Of a DNA stretch of 64,000 nucleotides, positions 14,480-25,235 are shown piece after piece. Numbering within the stretch: position 1 is the stretch's first letter; each line of letters starts with the position of its first letter. The position numbers and the translations under genes are program-made. Below the pieces are notes generated by a model, which saw only the letters and a program-made list of their open reading frames with translations, was not told where the DNA came from and did not search any database. Source of the stretch: Pseudisothecium myosuroides (taxonomy: Eukaryota > Streptophyta > Bryopsida > Hypnales > Lembophyllaceae); contig OX637289.1 of NCBI GenBank assembly GCA_951799445.1, forward strand, positions 8,957,321 through 9,021,320, written 5' to 3'.

Positions 14480-15085
14480 TTGCTTCTTTTAGCTCTTGTT
14501 TGTTGTTGTTTCTTAGTTCTTATTTGTTGTTGCCTCTTAGTTCTTGTTTGTTGTTGTTTCTTAGTTCTTGTTTGTTGTTGCTTCTGAGTGCTTGTTTGTT
14601 GTTGTTTCTTAGTTCTTATTTCTTGTTGCCTCTTAGTTCTTGTTTCTTGTTGCCTCTTAATTCTTGTTTCTTGTTGCCTCTTAGGTTTTGCTTCTTGTTA
14701 CCTTTTAGTTCTTGTTTCTTGTTGCTTTTTAGATTTTGCTTCTTATTAATACCTTTTAGATCTTGTTTGTTTTTGCTTCTTAATTCTTGCATCTTGTTGC
14801 TTACTAGCTTTTGTCTCTTATTGCCTCTTAGTTCTTGCTCTTTGCTTTTAGTGTCCTCTTGTTACCTCTTAGTTTTTGTTTCTTGTTTCTTGTTGCTTCT
14901 TGTTGCTTCTTTGTTGTTTGTTTTTAATTTCTTGTTGTTGCATATTAATTCATGCTTCCTAATGCTTCTTATTGCATCTTAGTTCTTGCTTCTTCTTGTT
15001 ATTTGTTGCAATTTCTTGCATCTTAAGTTGTGCTTCTTGTTGCATCTTCATTCTTGCTTTTTGTTGCATCTTACCTCTTAGCACT
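14480..15085 (+). repeat. 24-base minisatellite (TTCTTGTTTGTTGTTGC-type)
   Basis: A T/G-rich unit of about 24 bases (ttagttcttgtttgttgttg with a short variable link) is repeated some 20 times, becoming irregular to the right. The period is a multiple of three, so one frame stays open for 170 codons (14470-14982) and reads as an eight-residue hydrophobic repeat of the LSSCLLLF type. That ORF is better explained by the repeat than by selection for a protein. The array lies inside the inner CACTA element. Confidence 0.8.
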
Positions 15086-15719
15086 TGCCTCCTATTGTTT
15101 CTTGTTCTCTCTATAACCATTGTTATTCTTTCTTCCTATTTATTTGCGATTTCTAGAGATATAGTGGTTATGGCTCTTTCTCATCTTAAACTTGTGCTTC
15201 ATATTTTGTGTTGCCTTAAAACTTTGAAGGTTGAACTATATTGTTCATTCACTACAAATTAACCTCCTTGATTGTACATGTAGGCACCAAGCTGGAATGA
15301 AGTTATTGAAGGCTACTTGCAACACCAAAGAGGCAACATCTTTACATTTTTGTAAGGAATGTAGGTCCTATACGCGTGTGAAAAGATGCATTTATAGAGT
15401 GTCATTGTGATATGTTTTGTGTTAGTGACAAATAAATGTCATTGAGAAAAATCACATTATTTCTTGTAGTTTATTTCTCTAATATAATTGCCTCTTGTGC
15501 ATCTCAAAAATCATAAGTACTCATTTTTAATTGGATGAAGTTTCTTATTTAGCTACTAACCCATATTGATGCATAATTGCAATGTATCATGTTTATGTAA
15601 TTAGAATGTATGAAAAATGTGACTATAATTTATAATTGAAGCTATTATAAACCTCACGTATTCTAATTAGAAACCACTCACACAAATCTAAGAAATGTGA
15701 CTCTCTTTTATTTTAAATA

Positions 15720-16550
15720 TATCATTTGCTTGAGTCATATTTTACAAAAAATCTTGGCCCAAATATGACTGGCTGTAGTCACATAATGCTCAAAGTCATG
15801 CCAAAAAGTAACTCTATACTTTTGAAAATATGACTACATTTAATCATAATATTACTAGTAACATTCTATGTGAACTACAACATTAGCCAAAAATATGACT
15901 CATAGGAGTCATAAATCAAATAAATAAAAAATATGAGTAGTGAATATGACTCATGAGAGTCATTTTTTACATCAACAAAAATATGACTCACAAGAGTCAT
16001 TTTCCACATCAACAAAATATGACTCACAAGATTCACCTCTTATATCAACAAAAAATATGACTCACAAAAGTCATATTCCGCATCACATCAACAAAAATAT
16101 GACTTACAAGAGTCACTTTTTATGTCAACAAAAAATATGACTCACAAAAGTCATATTCCGCATCAACAAAAAATATGACTCATCGTAGTCATATGCCACT
16201 TCAGCCAAAATATGACTCACTACAGTCATATTCCACATCAGCCAAAAATATGACTAAATAGAGTCATATTCCACGTAGGCTTTTTTTATTTACCCGGGCA
16301 GGTCATGAGAAAGTCAAGCCTCCAAGGATAGTCAACATATACGCTATGTTGGCAAAATACGGCTAAATACATGGTTAATTATACCCCCAAACCCATATGA
16401 CTGAAAATATGACTAGTGCAAAATATGACTCGTCGGTAATGACTGGGCGCAGTCATATTGCGAGTCATCTATAGTGATTTCCGTCGGAGTCATATTTTCA
16501 AATTTTATGACTCAACGTAGTCATATTTTGCAGTCATAAAACACTCATTT
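15720..16550. repeat. Right subterminal repeat array of the inner CACTA
   Basis: From about 15880 to 16270 a unit of roughly 35-45 bases recurs about ten times. Each unit has the form aaaaTATGACTcacaAGAGTCATattccacatcaac, so the core is itself a short palindrome (TATGACTC...GAGTCATA). Looser copies of the ATGACT core extend to both sides. A 66-codon ORF at 15940-16140 is only the translation of this array. The left subterminal array has the same core but is less regular. Confidence 0.85.
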
Positions 16551-17672
16551 TCTTGTAGTGTATTAGTATAGGAGGAATACTGAGGCATCATTGTAGGAAT
16601 TGGTTTTGATAGGTGTTGCTATAGATGCCTGAGGTGCCCTTAATAAGTGCAAGAACATAACAATGGTCAGAAAATGCATGATAATGTGATTTTAATAGGG
16701 AGACCCATTAATTCTATATTTGAAAATGAGGATAGTAAGCAATTACTAGCCCATTACTTCTAGATTATTATAAGTAGTTAACTGGCAGTCATTTGCTAAA
16801 GTACAGTGGATACCTTTATCAATACTACTGTAGAGATTGCAGGGGTGACCGCTCCTCAATGGATGCTAGTTCTAGCGGAGATAGTTAATCTAGTCGGGAC
16901 TATCAAATTGTTAGTGGAAGAGAACTTATCAGCTCAAGAAGGATATTAAATTGTCATTGCTATAGAATTAGAGGCTAAGAATTAGAATAGTGACCACGTA
17001 GTAGTTTATTAGTTCGCAAAAAGTCCTTGCAGAGTCGCTTGTAGTCATTCTCTAGTGACAACGTAGAGGTGGTGCAGTTGCGATGTATGCGACTCCACAC
17101 GTTAGAATTATCTCAGTAGTTCAATGTCCAAAATTCTATCAATTGGTGTAGTCATTTTGTAGTATGGAATGACTCCAATTGATTTTGCAATTGTAGTGTG
17201 GTATGGTATATTGGGTCAGAACGGCTTTGTATAAATTGAAAGTAATCCATTTCTTTTCCCAGCCTGTAAAATTTGAAGGACTACCTACCCGTGTCAGTAT
17301 GGGCAGAGGTCCAAACCGTGAAACTAACTAAGGGCTCTAAAGGAGTCGTGCCAGTCATTCTTGAATCGCTCAAAAGTGAAGCTTAGTCAAATTTATGATA
17401 GAAAAATGACTCAGAAATGACTTTGCCAGCCACGTTGGATTTTTCCCTTTTCCCACCAATAAGTTGACGACGCAGTGAACGAGAACGTCGCTCCTGCGGC
17501 CCTTTTCCGTCGACTGTTCATCTGCAGTCACTATATTGACTCAAAAATGACTGGGGATGGGTTTCGGTTCCACAGGTAGTGTAATTAGAAGGGCAACAAT
17601 CATTTTCTAGTGAAACCGGACATGCAGTCATTCCTCTGCAGTCACAAAAGTACCCATTTTCTAATAGTGTAT

Positions 17673-18359
17673 TGTACAATGATGTATTTAATCCAGAGCT
17701 AGGTCTATGACATAGATTAGTGCACTAGTTCAAGGCCCGGTTTAGAGAGTTGCATCAAAGAGTTACATGCGCCTCCATGTAGGCAAGCATTGAGTCATGA
17801 GATAATTTATCTGAGGTAAGGCAACCTAATTGGTAAGGCAATCTAATTTCAGCAACTAATGAAAACCGATTTCGTTATGTGAGTGGATGAGACGTGACGG
17901 ATGATAAAGACGGACACATTCATCCTTCCCTTCTGCCAGTTTACCCAACTCTCGCTCGAGCTGGGCGAGTTCGGTGAACTGGGGGTTGAGTGTCGAGCAG
18001 ATTGCATTTTAGGGTTTGAGCAGAGTTTTGAGCTTCTGTTGTTTGATTGTATGTTAGGGTTCGAAAGGTTTTTGTTGCAGGAAAGGGGATTCTATGCCGC
18101 TCAACTCCCTTGCAAAGCTTCTCCAGCTTTCTGCACTTCAGGAACCGCGGAGAAAAATCATATTTTCCTCGTCCCGCAGCGTCACATCATCATCTTGGTG
18201 TTCTCTCGAGAGCTTGAGTGGACTGTAAGCATGGGAAGGTCTCCATCTCCATCCTTGTGAGGTTCCTCGTGTGTTTTTGTTTGTGCAGGGAAGAAGGGCG
18301 CAGGCCAAAGAAAAAAAAAATAGTTCTTGAGGTTTAGGGTTTGTTTCGTTTTTTTCGAG
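17673..18359 (+). promoter_or_regulatory. SF3A1 upstream region and 5' leader with telo-box motifs
   Basis: This is the only DNA between the right end of the outer CACTA element and the SF3A1 start codon, so the promoter must lie here or extend into transposon sequence. The plant telo-box core TAGGGTTT occurs at 18010-18017 and 18335-18342, and a near match (TTAGGGTTC) near 18054. Such boxes are common in promoters and leaders of plant housekeeping and RNA-processing genes. An ACGTGACG motif lies near 17890. A possible small leader intron (GTAAGC at 18225 to TGCAG ending at 18288) is only 64 bases and unproven. No clear TATA box was found. Confidence 0.5.
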
Positions 18360-21096
18360 ATGCCTGGAATTGGAGAGGTGCTGGCTCTGCCAGCGCCCTC
18401 CGAGGATGGCCTTGGCGTGTTGCCCGAGTCGCAGCTGCCTGCTGCTCCCGATGCGGAGGCGGCAGCCCCTCCGCACAAGCCGCCCCAGATGGTGGCGACG
18501 CAGACGAAAACGATAGGTATGATTCACCCGCCTCCCGACATTCGCAGCATTGTGGACAAAACCGCGCAGTTCGTGGCGAAGAACGGTCCTGAATTCGAGA
18601 AGCGCATTCTCGCGAACGAGAAGAACAATGTCAAGTTCAATTTTTTGAATTCCACGGATCCCTATCATGCGTATTACCAGCATCGCGTGAGTGAGTTTAA
18701 AATCCAGCTCACTGTGCCGGCTGGCGCGGTGCCTGTGGCTGCTGCGCCGGTGAAGACCGAAGAGGAAGCTCGGGCTCAAGAGCAAGCGGAGGCTAATGCC
18801 GCCGCGGAAGCAGCGAAACCCCCTCGTAAAGTGTTGGAGCCTCCGGAGCCCGATGTGTATACGGTGCATGTGCCGGAGCTCGCTGCCACGCTTGATGTGG
18901 ACATTATTAAGTTGACTGCGCAGTATGTAGCGCGGAACGGGAAGGCGTTTCTTACGGGGCTGACAAGCAGGGAGCATTCGAATCCGCAGTTTTCTTTTCT
19001 GAAGCCCACGCACAGTATGTTCACGTTCTTCACGGCGCTGGCTGATGCTTATTCGAAGGTTCTGGTGCCGCCCAAGGGGCTGGTGGAGAAGCTGGAAAAG
19101 GATGTAGGGAACAAGACGGGAATTTTGGAGCGGTGCTTGCATAGGTTGGAATGGGAAAGGTCACAGGCGATGGCACGGCAGAAAGCGGAGGACGAAATTG
19201 AGCAGGAGAGAATGCAGATGGCGCTTATTGATTGGCATGACTTCGTGGTCGTGGAGACTATTGAATTTGCGGAGGAGGAAGATGATGAATTGCCGCAACC
19301 GATGACGCTGGAAGAGGTAATTGCCAGGAGCAAGGTAACTGCTGCTGATGAAGAAGAGGTGGAGGCCACGGAAGCAGGCAGAGAGATGGAGATGGACATG
19401 GACGAAGAGGAGCTGCAGTTAGTGGAAGAGGGCATGAAGACGACGACAATCGCAGACGGTAAGACGGAGGAGCAGTTGCAACTCGACGAGGACGAGGAAG
19501 AGGCCCCCATGAGGATCGTGACGAACTGGAAGCGCCCGGAGGAGCGTCTGCAACAAGCGGAGAAGGACGCCGCATCCAAGATGGTGAAATCGCCGATCAC
19601 GGGTGAGCTCATTCCAGTGAACGAGATGGCGGAGCACATGCGCATCTCGTTGATTGATCCGAAGTACAAGGAACAGAAGGAGCGCATGATGGCCAAGTTG
19701 CGGGAGACCACTCTGGCTCCAGATGATGAGATTTCTCGGAACATTATGGGACTGGCGCGAACTCGACCGGACATTTTCGGAACCACAGAAGAGGAGGTTT
19801 CGAACGCTGTGATGGCGGAGATCGAGGTGAAGAAAGACGAGCCTAAGCAAGTGATATGGGACGGTCATACAGGCAGTATTGGGCGCACCGCCACTCAAGC
19901 CATGGCTCAAACCATGACTATCGATGAGCAAATCGCGGCCATTCACAGAGAGAAGGCCAATGTGGGTCCGGATGGAAGACCTCTTCCTGGACCGCCTGCA
20001 CCCGCTGTGCCAAGACTGGCGCCCACGCCTGTTCGACCACCTATGCCTCCTCCAGGCCTGGCATTGAACATTCCTCGACCATCACATCTGGCGGGGCAGC
20101 AGAGTTCTGGCGTCGCTCCGCCTCCAATGGCTCAGCCACCTGTCAGACCACCGGTGGTTCTCCCCATACCTGCCCCGAGGCCTGCTCCTCCTCCAAGGCC
20201 TGCACCTGCTCCTCCCACTCTTCCCACCCCGGCTGTGATGCTTACTCGGCCTGCGCCTCCTGCACCTCCAGTGATGCTTCCGCCGCCTAGTCAGTATACT
20301 CCACTTCCGCCGCCACCTCCAAGGCCGTATATGGCCCCTGTGACATTGCCACCACCTCCACCTCAGATGAATATGCCGCCGCCTCCGCCGCCTGAAGAGT
20401 TTCCCCCGCCACCCCCGGAGGAGCCTGAGCCAAAGAGACAGAAACTGGATGAGATTCCTCTTTTGCCTGAGGACCAGTTTCTTGCTCAACATCCGGTATG
20501 TCCACATTGCATTCTGCTTAATGTTTCATCTGCCTATTTCTGCACGTTTTAACTTCTGCTTAGTTTGATTTATAATTTCCAAGTACGGAATGCAGCAATT
20601 TAGTCTGTAAGTGCTCTAGGCTGCCTATTTCCATCCACCTGGTATATGCTTTGATGCATCTGGTATGAAATATTTGGGAGTGGGATTTCATGAATTGTGT
20701 AGCCTGATATTAAGTTGACGTGTCTCTGGCTGTGGGCTTTGGAACGCATACTTGTTGAGGAACGTGTTTGTTCCTCTCGGCTACTGTGAAGTGTAAACGA
20801 TTTCTGACTTGTTTTTTCTGGTGCAGGGTGCGGTACGAATTAGTATTTCGGTTCCAGTTGTTGAAGGCGAGGCTCATTTGAATGGCCAGACATTGGAGCT
20901 TACCGTGTTATCTCTGTCGGAGTCGATCAAAAGCCTCAAAGAAAAAATCGCAGGGGAAGTTCAACTGGCCGCAAATAAGCAGAAACTGAGCAGTCAAGCA
21001 GTGTTTTTAAGAGACAACCTATCTCTTGCGCATTATAACATTGGTCCTGGGGATACTCTATCGTTGGGTCTAAAGGAGCGCGGTGGTAGAAGATGA
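18360..21096 (+). CDS. SF3A1: SF3A1, U2 snRNP splicing factor 3A subunit 1 (two coding exons)
   Basis: Core subunit of SF3A, the complex that converts 12S or 15S U2 snRNP to the active 17S form and helps it settle on the branch point; it acts in the nucleus. Exon 1 is 18360-20495 and exon 2 is 20827-21096. The 331-base intron has GT/AG ends and falls between codons, giving 801 residues against 793 in human SF3A1. In order the protein shows SURP1 at about 61-103, SURP2 at about 181-223, an acidic middle (about 300-385), the conserved Prp21-type block around 410-500, a long Pro-rich stretch (about 540-690), a basic KRQK at 692-695 and a C-terminal ubiquitin-like domain (about 715-798) ending ERGGRR. 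In human SF3A1 the second SURP binds SF3A3 and the ubiquitin-like domain contacts U1 snRNA stem-loop 4. The ATG at 18360 is chosen because the frame has no earlier ATG, only a TTG. Identity is secure and the gene looks intact. Confidence 0.96.
20496..20826 (+). other. SF3A1 intron between the Pro-rich region and the ubiquitin-like domain
   Basis: The donor is CCG|GTATGT and the acceptor is a T-rich tract ending GTGCAG|GGT. The intron is phase 0 and joins ...QHP to GAVRI..., restoring the SF3A1 consensus at this point. The pseudogene at 37814 has lost this whole region by an internal deletion, so it says nothing about whether the intron had been spliced. Confidence 0.93.
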
Positions 21097-22090
21097 GCAC
21101 AATGTATAGCGGATTCAATGTCAGGACAATTGTGGACTGCTTTTCTGCTTGTGTATTTACCCTCTAGTTAGATAATGCGGTAATCCTGCAGTTCCCAAGA
21201 AAGCTCTTAAAAAGGTGGGTGGTGGTACAACAATTTGTTTCTCGTCTTTCAAATGACTTTTTTGGTTGTTTGAAATTGAGCTCCAACCATGAATACACGT
21301 GAGTTACGGTGGTGTAACTTCTCTTTTGTAAAGATATGCGTGGCAGCTGTAATATGGAAGTTGTTGTAGGCCGGGAGAATTATCCATCTTGAACGAAAAT
21401 CTGCATCCTTACCTTTTGTAATCGTGTGGTCTTGTTCTTGGTCATGAGCGAATTCGGTGTCAAGGCATGTCACCCTATATACTGACTTGGCAGTGATGAG
21501 TGCCGTTGTTCCCAGGTTGAAGATAGTGTGTGCTACTTACGTTGTTCCAATGAGCTCTTTAGCACGCAGCGGTTCATACCCTAGTGTTTTTTTGTTCAAA
21601 GCTTGTGTGTGGCATCAGAGTGTTAAGCTTCTGCAGGGCGGGTGGTAGCGAGACAGAATCTGAAAGCAGCAGAGCTCAGGAATCAGTCAGGATAAGTTGC
21701 ACTCCGTATAACTTATTTGAGTTTAGCTCGGAAGTCAGCTTTGTTGCGGTCTTAGCCAGATAGCCCGCAGGGTCGCTTAGATGAATAATTTACCGACAAG
21801 TAGAATTGCATGAATGTGGTTTGCCTCCAATTTTGGAATTAGGTTTTTATGCCGTGTTTGGAATTAAAACTACAGCAGACATCGCAATTTCTGCGGGTTT
21901 GGAATTATTTGGCTAAGCGTAGAAGTATTCGTACTATGGGCTGCGAAGTCTCAAATTACAAAGATCTCTTCCGCATTACCCACTGTAGTTACGATTATTT
22001 TTTGGTGCCTAACCCTATAATTGCACAATTTCAGTATTTCTTTGCATAATCGCAACCTTGAAATCTTCATGGAGGTCAGAAGGAAAGGAA
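21097..22090 (+). other. SF3A1 3' UTR and downstream flank, copied at 38310-39165
   Basis: No canonical AATAAA is evident after the stop codon, and plants often lack one. The stretch 21203-22090 has a collinear copy at 38310-39165. Up to about 21840 the copies are very similar: I count about eight substitutions and one small indel over some 195 bases from 21284. Beyond that the similarity drops clearly. Short ORFs inside are not conserved with indels in frame. Confidence 0.75.
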
Positions 22091-22394
22091 TATGAAAATA
22101 GGGGCACCGAATAGTTTAAGAAGTATACTGAGGGTTGGTTTTCACTAGACAGAAGTCCCACTGTATTTCCAAATTCTGGTTGGTCAAATGCTACAAATTA
22201 AACTCAAACTTGTAGCTTCCACGCTGAGCGTCAAGTCTTGGTTTCCTTAGAAATTAAGGAGTCCTTAGACATTTGGAGAATGGGGATTCTATATTGGCTA
22301 GATCCAAATTCTTGATCAAATTTCCAACTATTGATTTGTATATAATAGAGTTAATCGTAAAGTTGGTCCTCTATTTGGAACTGGTATCAGAGGA

Positions 22395-22720
22395 AGGTTT
22401 AACTAAGAATAGTACAAAACAAACACGGCACCAAATTCCATCAGACTTGAGTTTTGGTGCTCCAGGTACAAAACAAACACGGCACTAAACTCCATCAAAC
22501 TTGAGTTTTAGTGCTCCAGAGAGTTTTGTCTTTTTTTTTTTTCAATGTCCATGAATTTTGGTGCTCCAGAGAGTTTCGTCCTGTGCTTTTCTCAAACTCC
22601 ATGAATTTTGGTGCTTTAGGGAGTTTCATCCTCTGTGTTTTCTAGACTTGAGTTTCGGTCCTCTTGTTTTTCCCAGATCTGAGTTTTGGTACTCTAGGGA
22701 GTTTTGGAGTATTGTCCTAT
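22395..22720. repeat. Degenerate tandem repeat (GAGTTTTGGTGCTCCAG type)
   Basis: A unit of about 55-70 bases built around cca(a/t)...gagttttggtgctccag recurs about five times. The first two copies also share acaaaacaaacacggcac. No gene is evident and the array is not obvious at the homologous position in unit 2. Confidence 0.7.
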
Positions 22721-23100
22721 TTTTTTTTATTAAACTCCAACTCCTGGTCCCGAATTGTATGCATTTTCCTATTAACCCTAATATTAGAAGAAAATCATTA
22801 AATCAAAACTTTCTTATAGAATGACTTTGTGTTCAAATCTATCTATTATAGATTCTATACATAGGGGTCCCAAAAAATGAGATTCTTGACTTTTGGACCT
22901 AGTTTTGTTATTATAAATGAGAGAATTTGAGACTTAGAGTTGGGAATTTGGTCTTCGTATCTTGAAATTCCAAATCCTATATATAATATTTTCAAATGTC
23001 ATTTTACAATCTTTACAATCTAGCAAAGTTGAGATTGGATTTAGAATTGGGATTTGAAATATAGTGAAAATCGGCCCTTAACCCAAATACATGGAGAATG

Positions 23101-23239
23101 GGGAGGCCTTACCCCTCGTGTATTTTTTGGGGGCCTGTTACTATACCTCCCCCCCAAAACTTTTTGAAAACAAAAAGTTTTGGGGGGGGAGGTATAGTGA
23201 CAGGCCCCCAAAAAATACCCAGGGGGGTGTCCACCTCCC
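23101..23239. repeat. Near-perfect long hairpin (foldback)
   Basis: Arms 23101-23166 and 23171-23239 are inverted copies separated by four A residues. The inner 50 or so base pairs differ at only one or two positions, with the run of C seven long on one side and eight on the other. The outer 15 pairs are less perfect. The homologous place in unit 2 (about 41430-41465) lacks it, so it arose or inserted after the duplication or was lost there. A transcript through it would form a long stem, which could be a MITE or a small-RNA precursor. Confidence 0.85.
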
Positions 23240-25120
23240 GGTCTCCCTGTGAAAGGGAAAAACATGAAGATAGAAAGTTCAAACATGCAAAGATTTACTA
23301 TTCTATCCAATGATGTCAAGTTTTATCATTGTCAACCTCAATTCTCTCCATCACCGTGTTGCTTAACACTTGCCCTCGATTACTAGTTAGTACAAAACTC
23401 TTCCCAAATCTATTCTAGAAAACTTGGACTTATTACAATTGATTGGAAGGCTTGCATCAAAATTAAAACTACTTCAAATCTTCAGAAAGAGAGATAGTTT
23501 AGAAGATTTAATGAAACATTGTCAAACATTTTCAATAATTTTAGATTGTTACAAGAACTCAAATAAAATCGATTATTGTCGTCATGATTCATGAGGATTT
23601 CCTGTGGTAATTGTGATTATACAAAGGCCTCTATGTATCATGGATAGTGAGGTTCACAAGGTGCAAAAACGTATGAATAACATTAAATATTCTCTTTTAA
23701 AGTTCTTGGAGTTGACTACACGCACAAATTTCTCAAATTTCAGACATGCTTCAAGTTATTATTACGAAACTGACCTGGACGCATGGGTACAAGTCAAATT
23801 CATGATACTTACAATAGAATAGTCCAGATTGAAATGTAATTCGTTGTCAAGCTTGTTGCTGTGGCTGAATCGATCTGCATGAGCGGGACGATTTATGTCT
23901 GATACATCGATCTCGCCTCCACATTGTTGATTGAATCATCATCAGTGATTATGCACTTGTGATCACTGAAAAATTTGAATGTGACTTGTCAAATCTTTTC
24001 CAGTCTCGAATGTCTCAATAAGTACCAATGTACCAAGTCTCCATTCAGCTAGCCCGTTACGTTTCCTCTTGGCATTTCGAACAGGAAGCAACGCAACAGG
24101 ATTTTCCCGTCTCTTAAAAGGCCATAGTGAGGGATTAGGCCCCCACATTAATTCCTTTCGACGCTTGACTATCTTATGAAAACGCTATTTCAGCGGAATT
24201 CACTAAGCTGAAGAATAATTATGATTCGGGATAACTCCTCTGCTTTCACCCATTCCAGTGACGAGAGTTCAAGTATGAACGTTTTAGGCTAATGGCGCTC
24301 TTAAACTGGACCTTGCACCAAACTTTTAATCGAGTCTGCACAGTGTGATGCACCCAAAATTCGAGCTTCAATGCTCCTGCTACTCAAACTCCAACTCGTC
24401 AACAATGGCGGACGAGTGGCCCTTAAATGTGGCATGCAGAATCTTCTCCTGAAACTTGTTTCGTCAGGTCCAGCAGCCTCGAAATGGTTTGCACTAGTGT
24501 AGATTATTCCGCATCTGGAAACTTATCTGCCATTTTCACTTTCAGCATTGCAAGGCTACAATCAAAACATCCTAAAGCGTTCAAGAGAGTCTTGTTTTAG
24601 TAACAGATCGAATTTGTCTCAACTGTCAATTGAACGCGATAAACCGGCCTCGATCAGTTCTGACCACCACTCTGAAGAATTCGAGGTGAGCTGACAGCTA
24701 CAAGACAGGACAACATTCTGAAGCAGATTAGAACAAGCCAAGTAACTCCACTCTGAAAATACATCCATTTTGTTCACCCAGTGTCCATCATATATAGATA
24801 TACAATGCAGCCCGGCTCCAATGCATGCTTAAGAAATGCTCAAACGCCAACCTTGTGACTTCAAATGTCAAGACTTGGAGTGCGTGGTATTATCTTCTGC
24901 AAGGCAAATAGCAACTTCACCTGCCATTGACCTGCCGAATATAAATATCGGCAGGAGGTGGCACTGGCACCCCCGGCTGGCACTACAAGTTAATCGTCAG
25001 AATTCTTATGCTGTGTGAAAGTACATGATGCTCTAAAGCACGAAGTTACAGCAGACTTCAAATGAAAGGTCCAACTACCGGTACTCAATAATCAATAGAC
25101 GGACACCACTGGCACTACTT

Positions 25121-25235
25121 CTTTTTTTTCTTTCAAAGACGAGGTGACCATTGTATTAAAAAACACAGCAAAATGAACATTCAATCAGGCTCCCGCGGGC
25201 GGAGTAACCTGGGAGGAAGACTAAGAGTGAGGCAT
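25121..25235 (-). mobile_element. 5'-truncated non-LTR retrotransposon (LINE) 3' end
   Basis: Read on the minus strand, this 115-base insert ends in ...TTGTATTAAA-like and GACGAGGTGACC-complement sequence followed by an A-rich tail (the poly-T at 25121-25133 on the plus strand). It is flanked by a perfect 11-base duplication, tggcactactt, at 25110-25120 and 25236-25246. Unit 2 at about 43097-43115 has a single ggcacta at this point, i.e. the empty site. Tail, truncation and target duplication together are typical of LINE-type target-primed insertion. It postdates the segmental duplication. Confidence 0.82.

Larger units (their letters stand above)
8639..16560. mobile_element. Inner CACTA transposon with intact ends (7.9 kb)
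   Basis: The element begins CACTACAAGAAAATGAGTGT and its right end is the reverse complement of the same sequence. The terminal inverted repeat runs 34 bases with one mismatch. TAT flanks it on both sides (8636-8638 and 16561-16563), a perfect 3-bp target duplication. Dense TATGACT/AGTCATA motifs occupy both subterminal zones (about 8660-9045 and 15720-16550), where a CACTA transposase would bind. The interior carries a 3.7-kb repeat shared with 29065-31945, a 1.84-kb segment absent from that relative, a 24-base minisatellite and other simple repeats. No transposase-like ORF is visible, so it is probably mobilised in trans. It interrupts the outer CACTA element and is the younger insertion. 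Confidence 0.92.
7186..17669. mobile_element. Outer CACTA-type transposon, interrupted by a nested element
   Basis: The left end reads CATTACTAGAAAC and the right end, read on the minus strand, CACTATTAGAAAATGGG. Both are followed inward by TGACTGCA and several further TGACT/AGTCA motifs, the usual subterminal organisation of En/Spm (CACTA) elements. The bases just outside both ends are TAT (7183-7185 and 17670-17672), fitting the 3-bp target duplication of this superfamily. The left terminus has decayed from CACTA to CATTA. Without the 7.9-kb inner element and its duplicated TAT, this element would be about 2.56 kb. No transposase was recognised, so it appears non-autonomous. TGACT-type motifs also cluster at 8280-8470, so an additional partial element on the left side is possible. 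The termini and TAT flanks make the single-element reading the better one. Confidence 0.62.

Noticed and set aside
15720..16270. CRISPR-like array of regularly spaced repeats
   Set aside because: The units are tandem with no unique spacers, lie in the subterminal zone of a CACTA element, and the genome is a plant.
18327..18359. In-frame upstream extension of SF3A1 starting at TTG
   Set aside because: There is no ATG in this extension. The ATG at 18360 gives a normal SF3A1 N-terminus of the usual length.
18138..20507. Long minus-strand ORFs of 334, 245, 175, 141 and 105 codons opposite SF3A1 exon 1
   Set aside because: They are antisense shadows of a GC-rich exon, with low-complexity Arg- or Ser-rich translations and no known domain. 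The plus-strand frame is a full SF3A1.
23041..23319. 92-codon minus-strand ORF and 71-codon plus-strand ORF, Pro/Gly-rich
   Set aside because: Both are translations of the long hairpin at 23101-23239.
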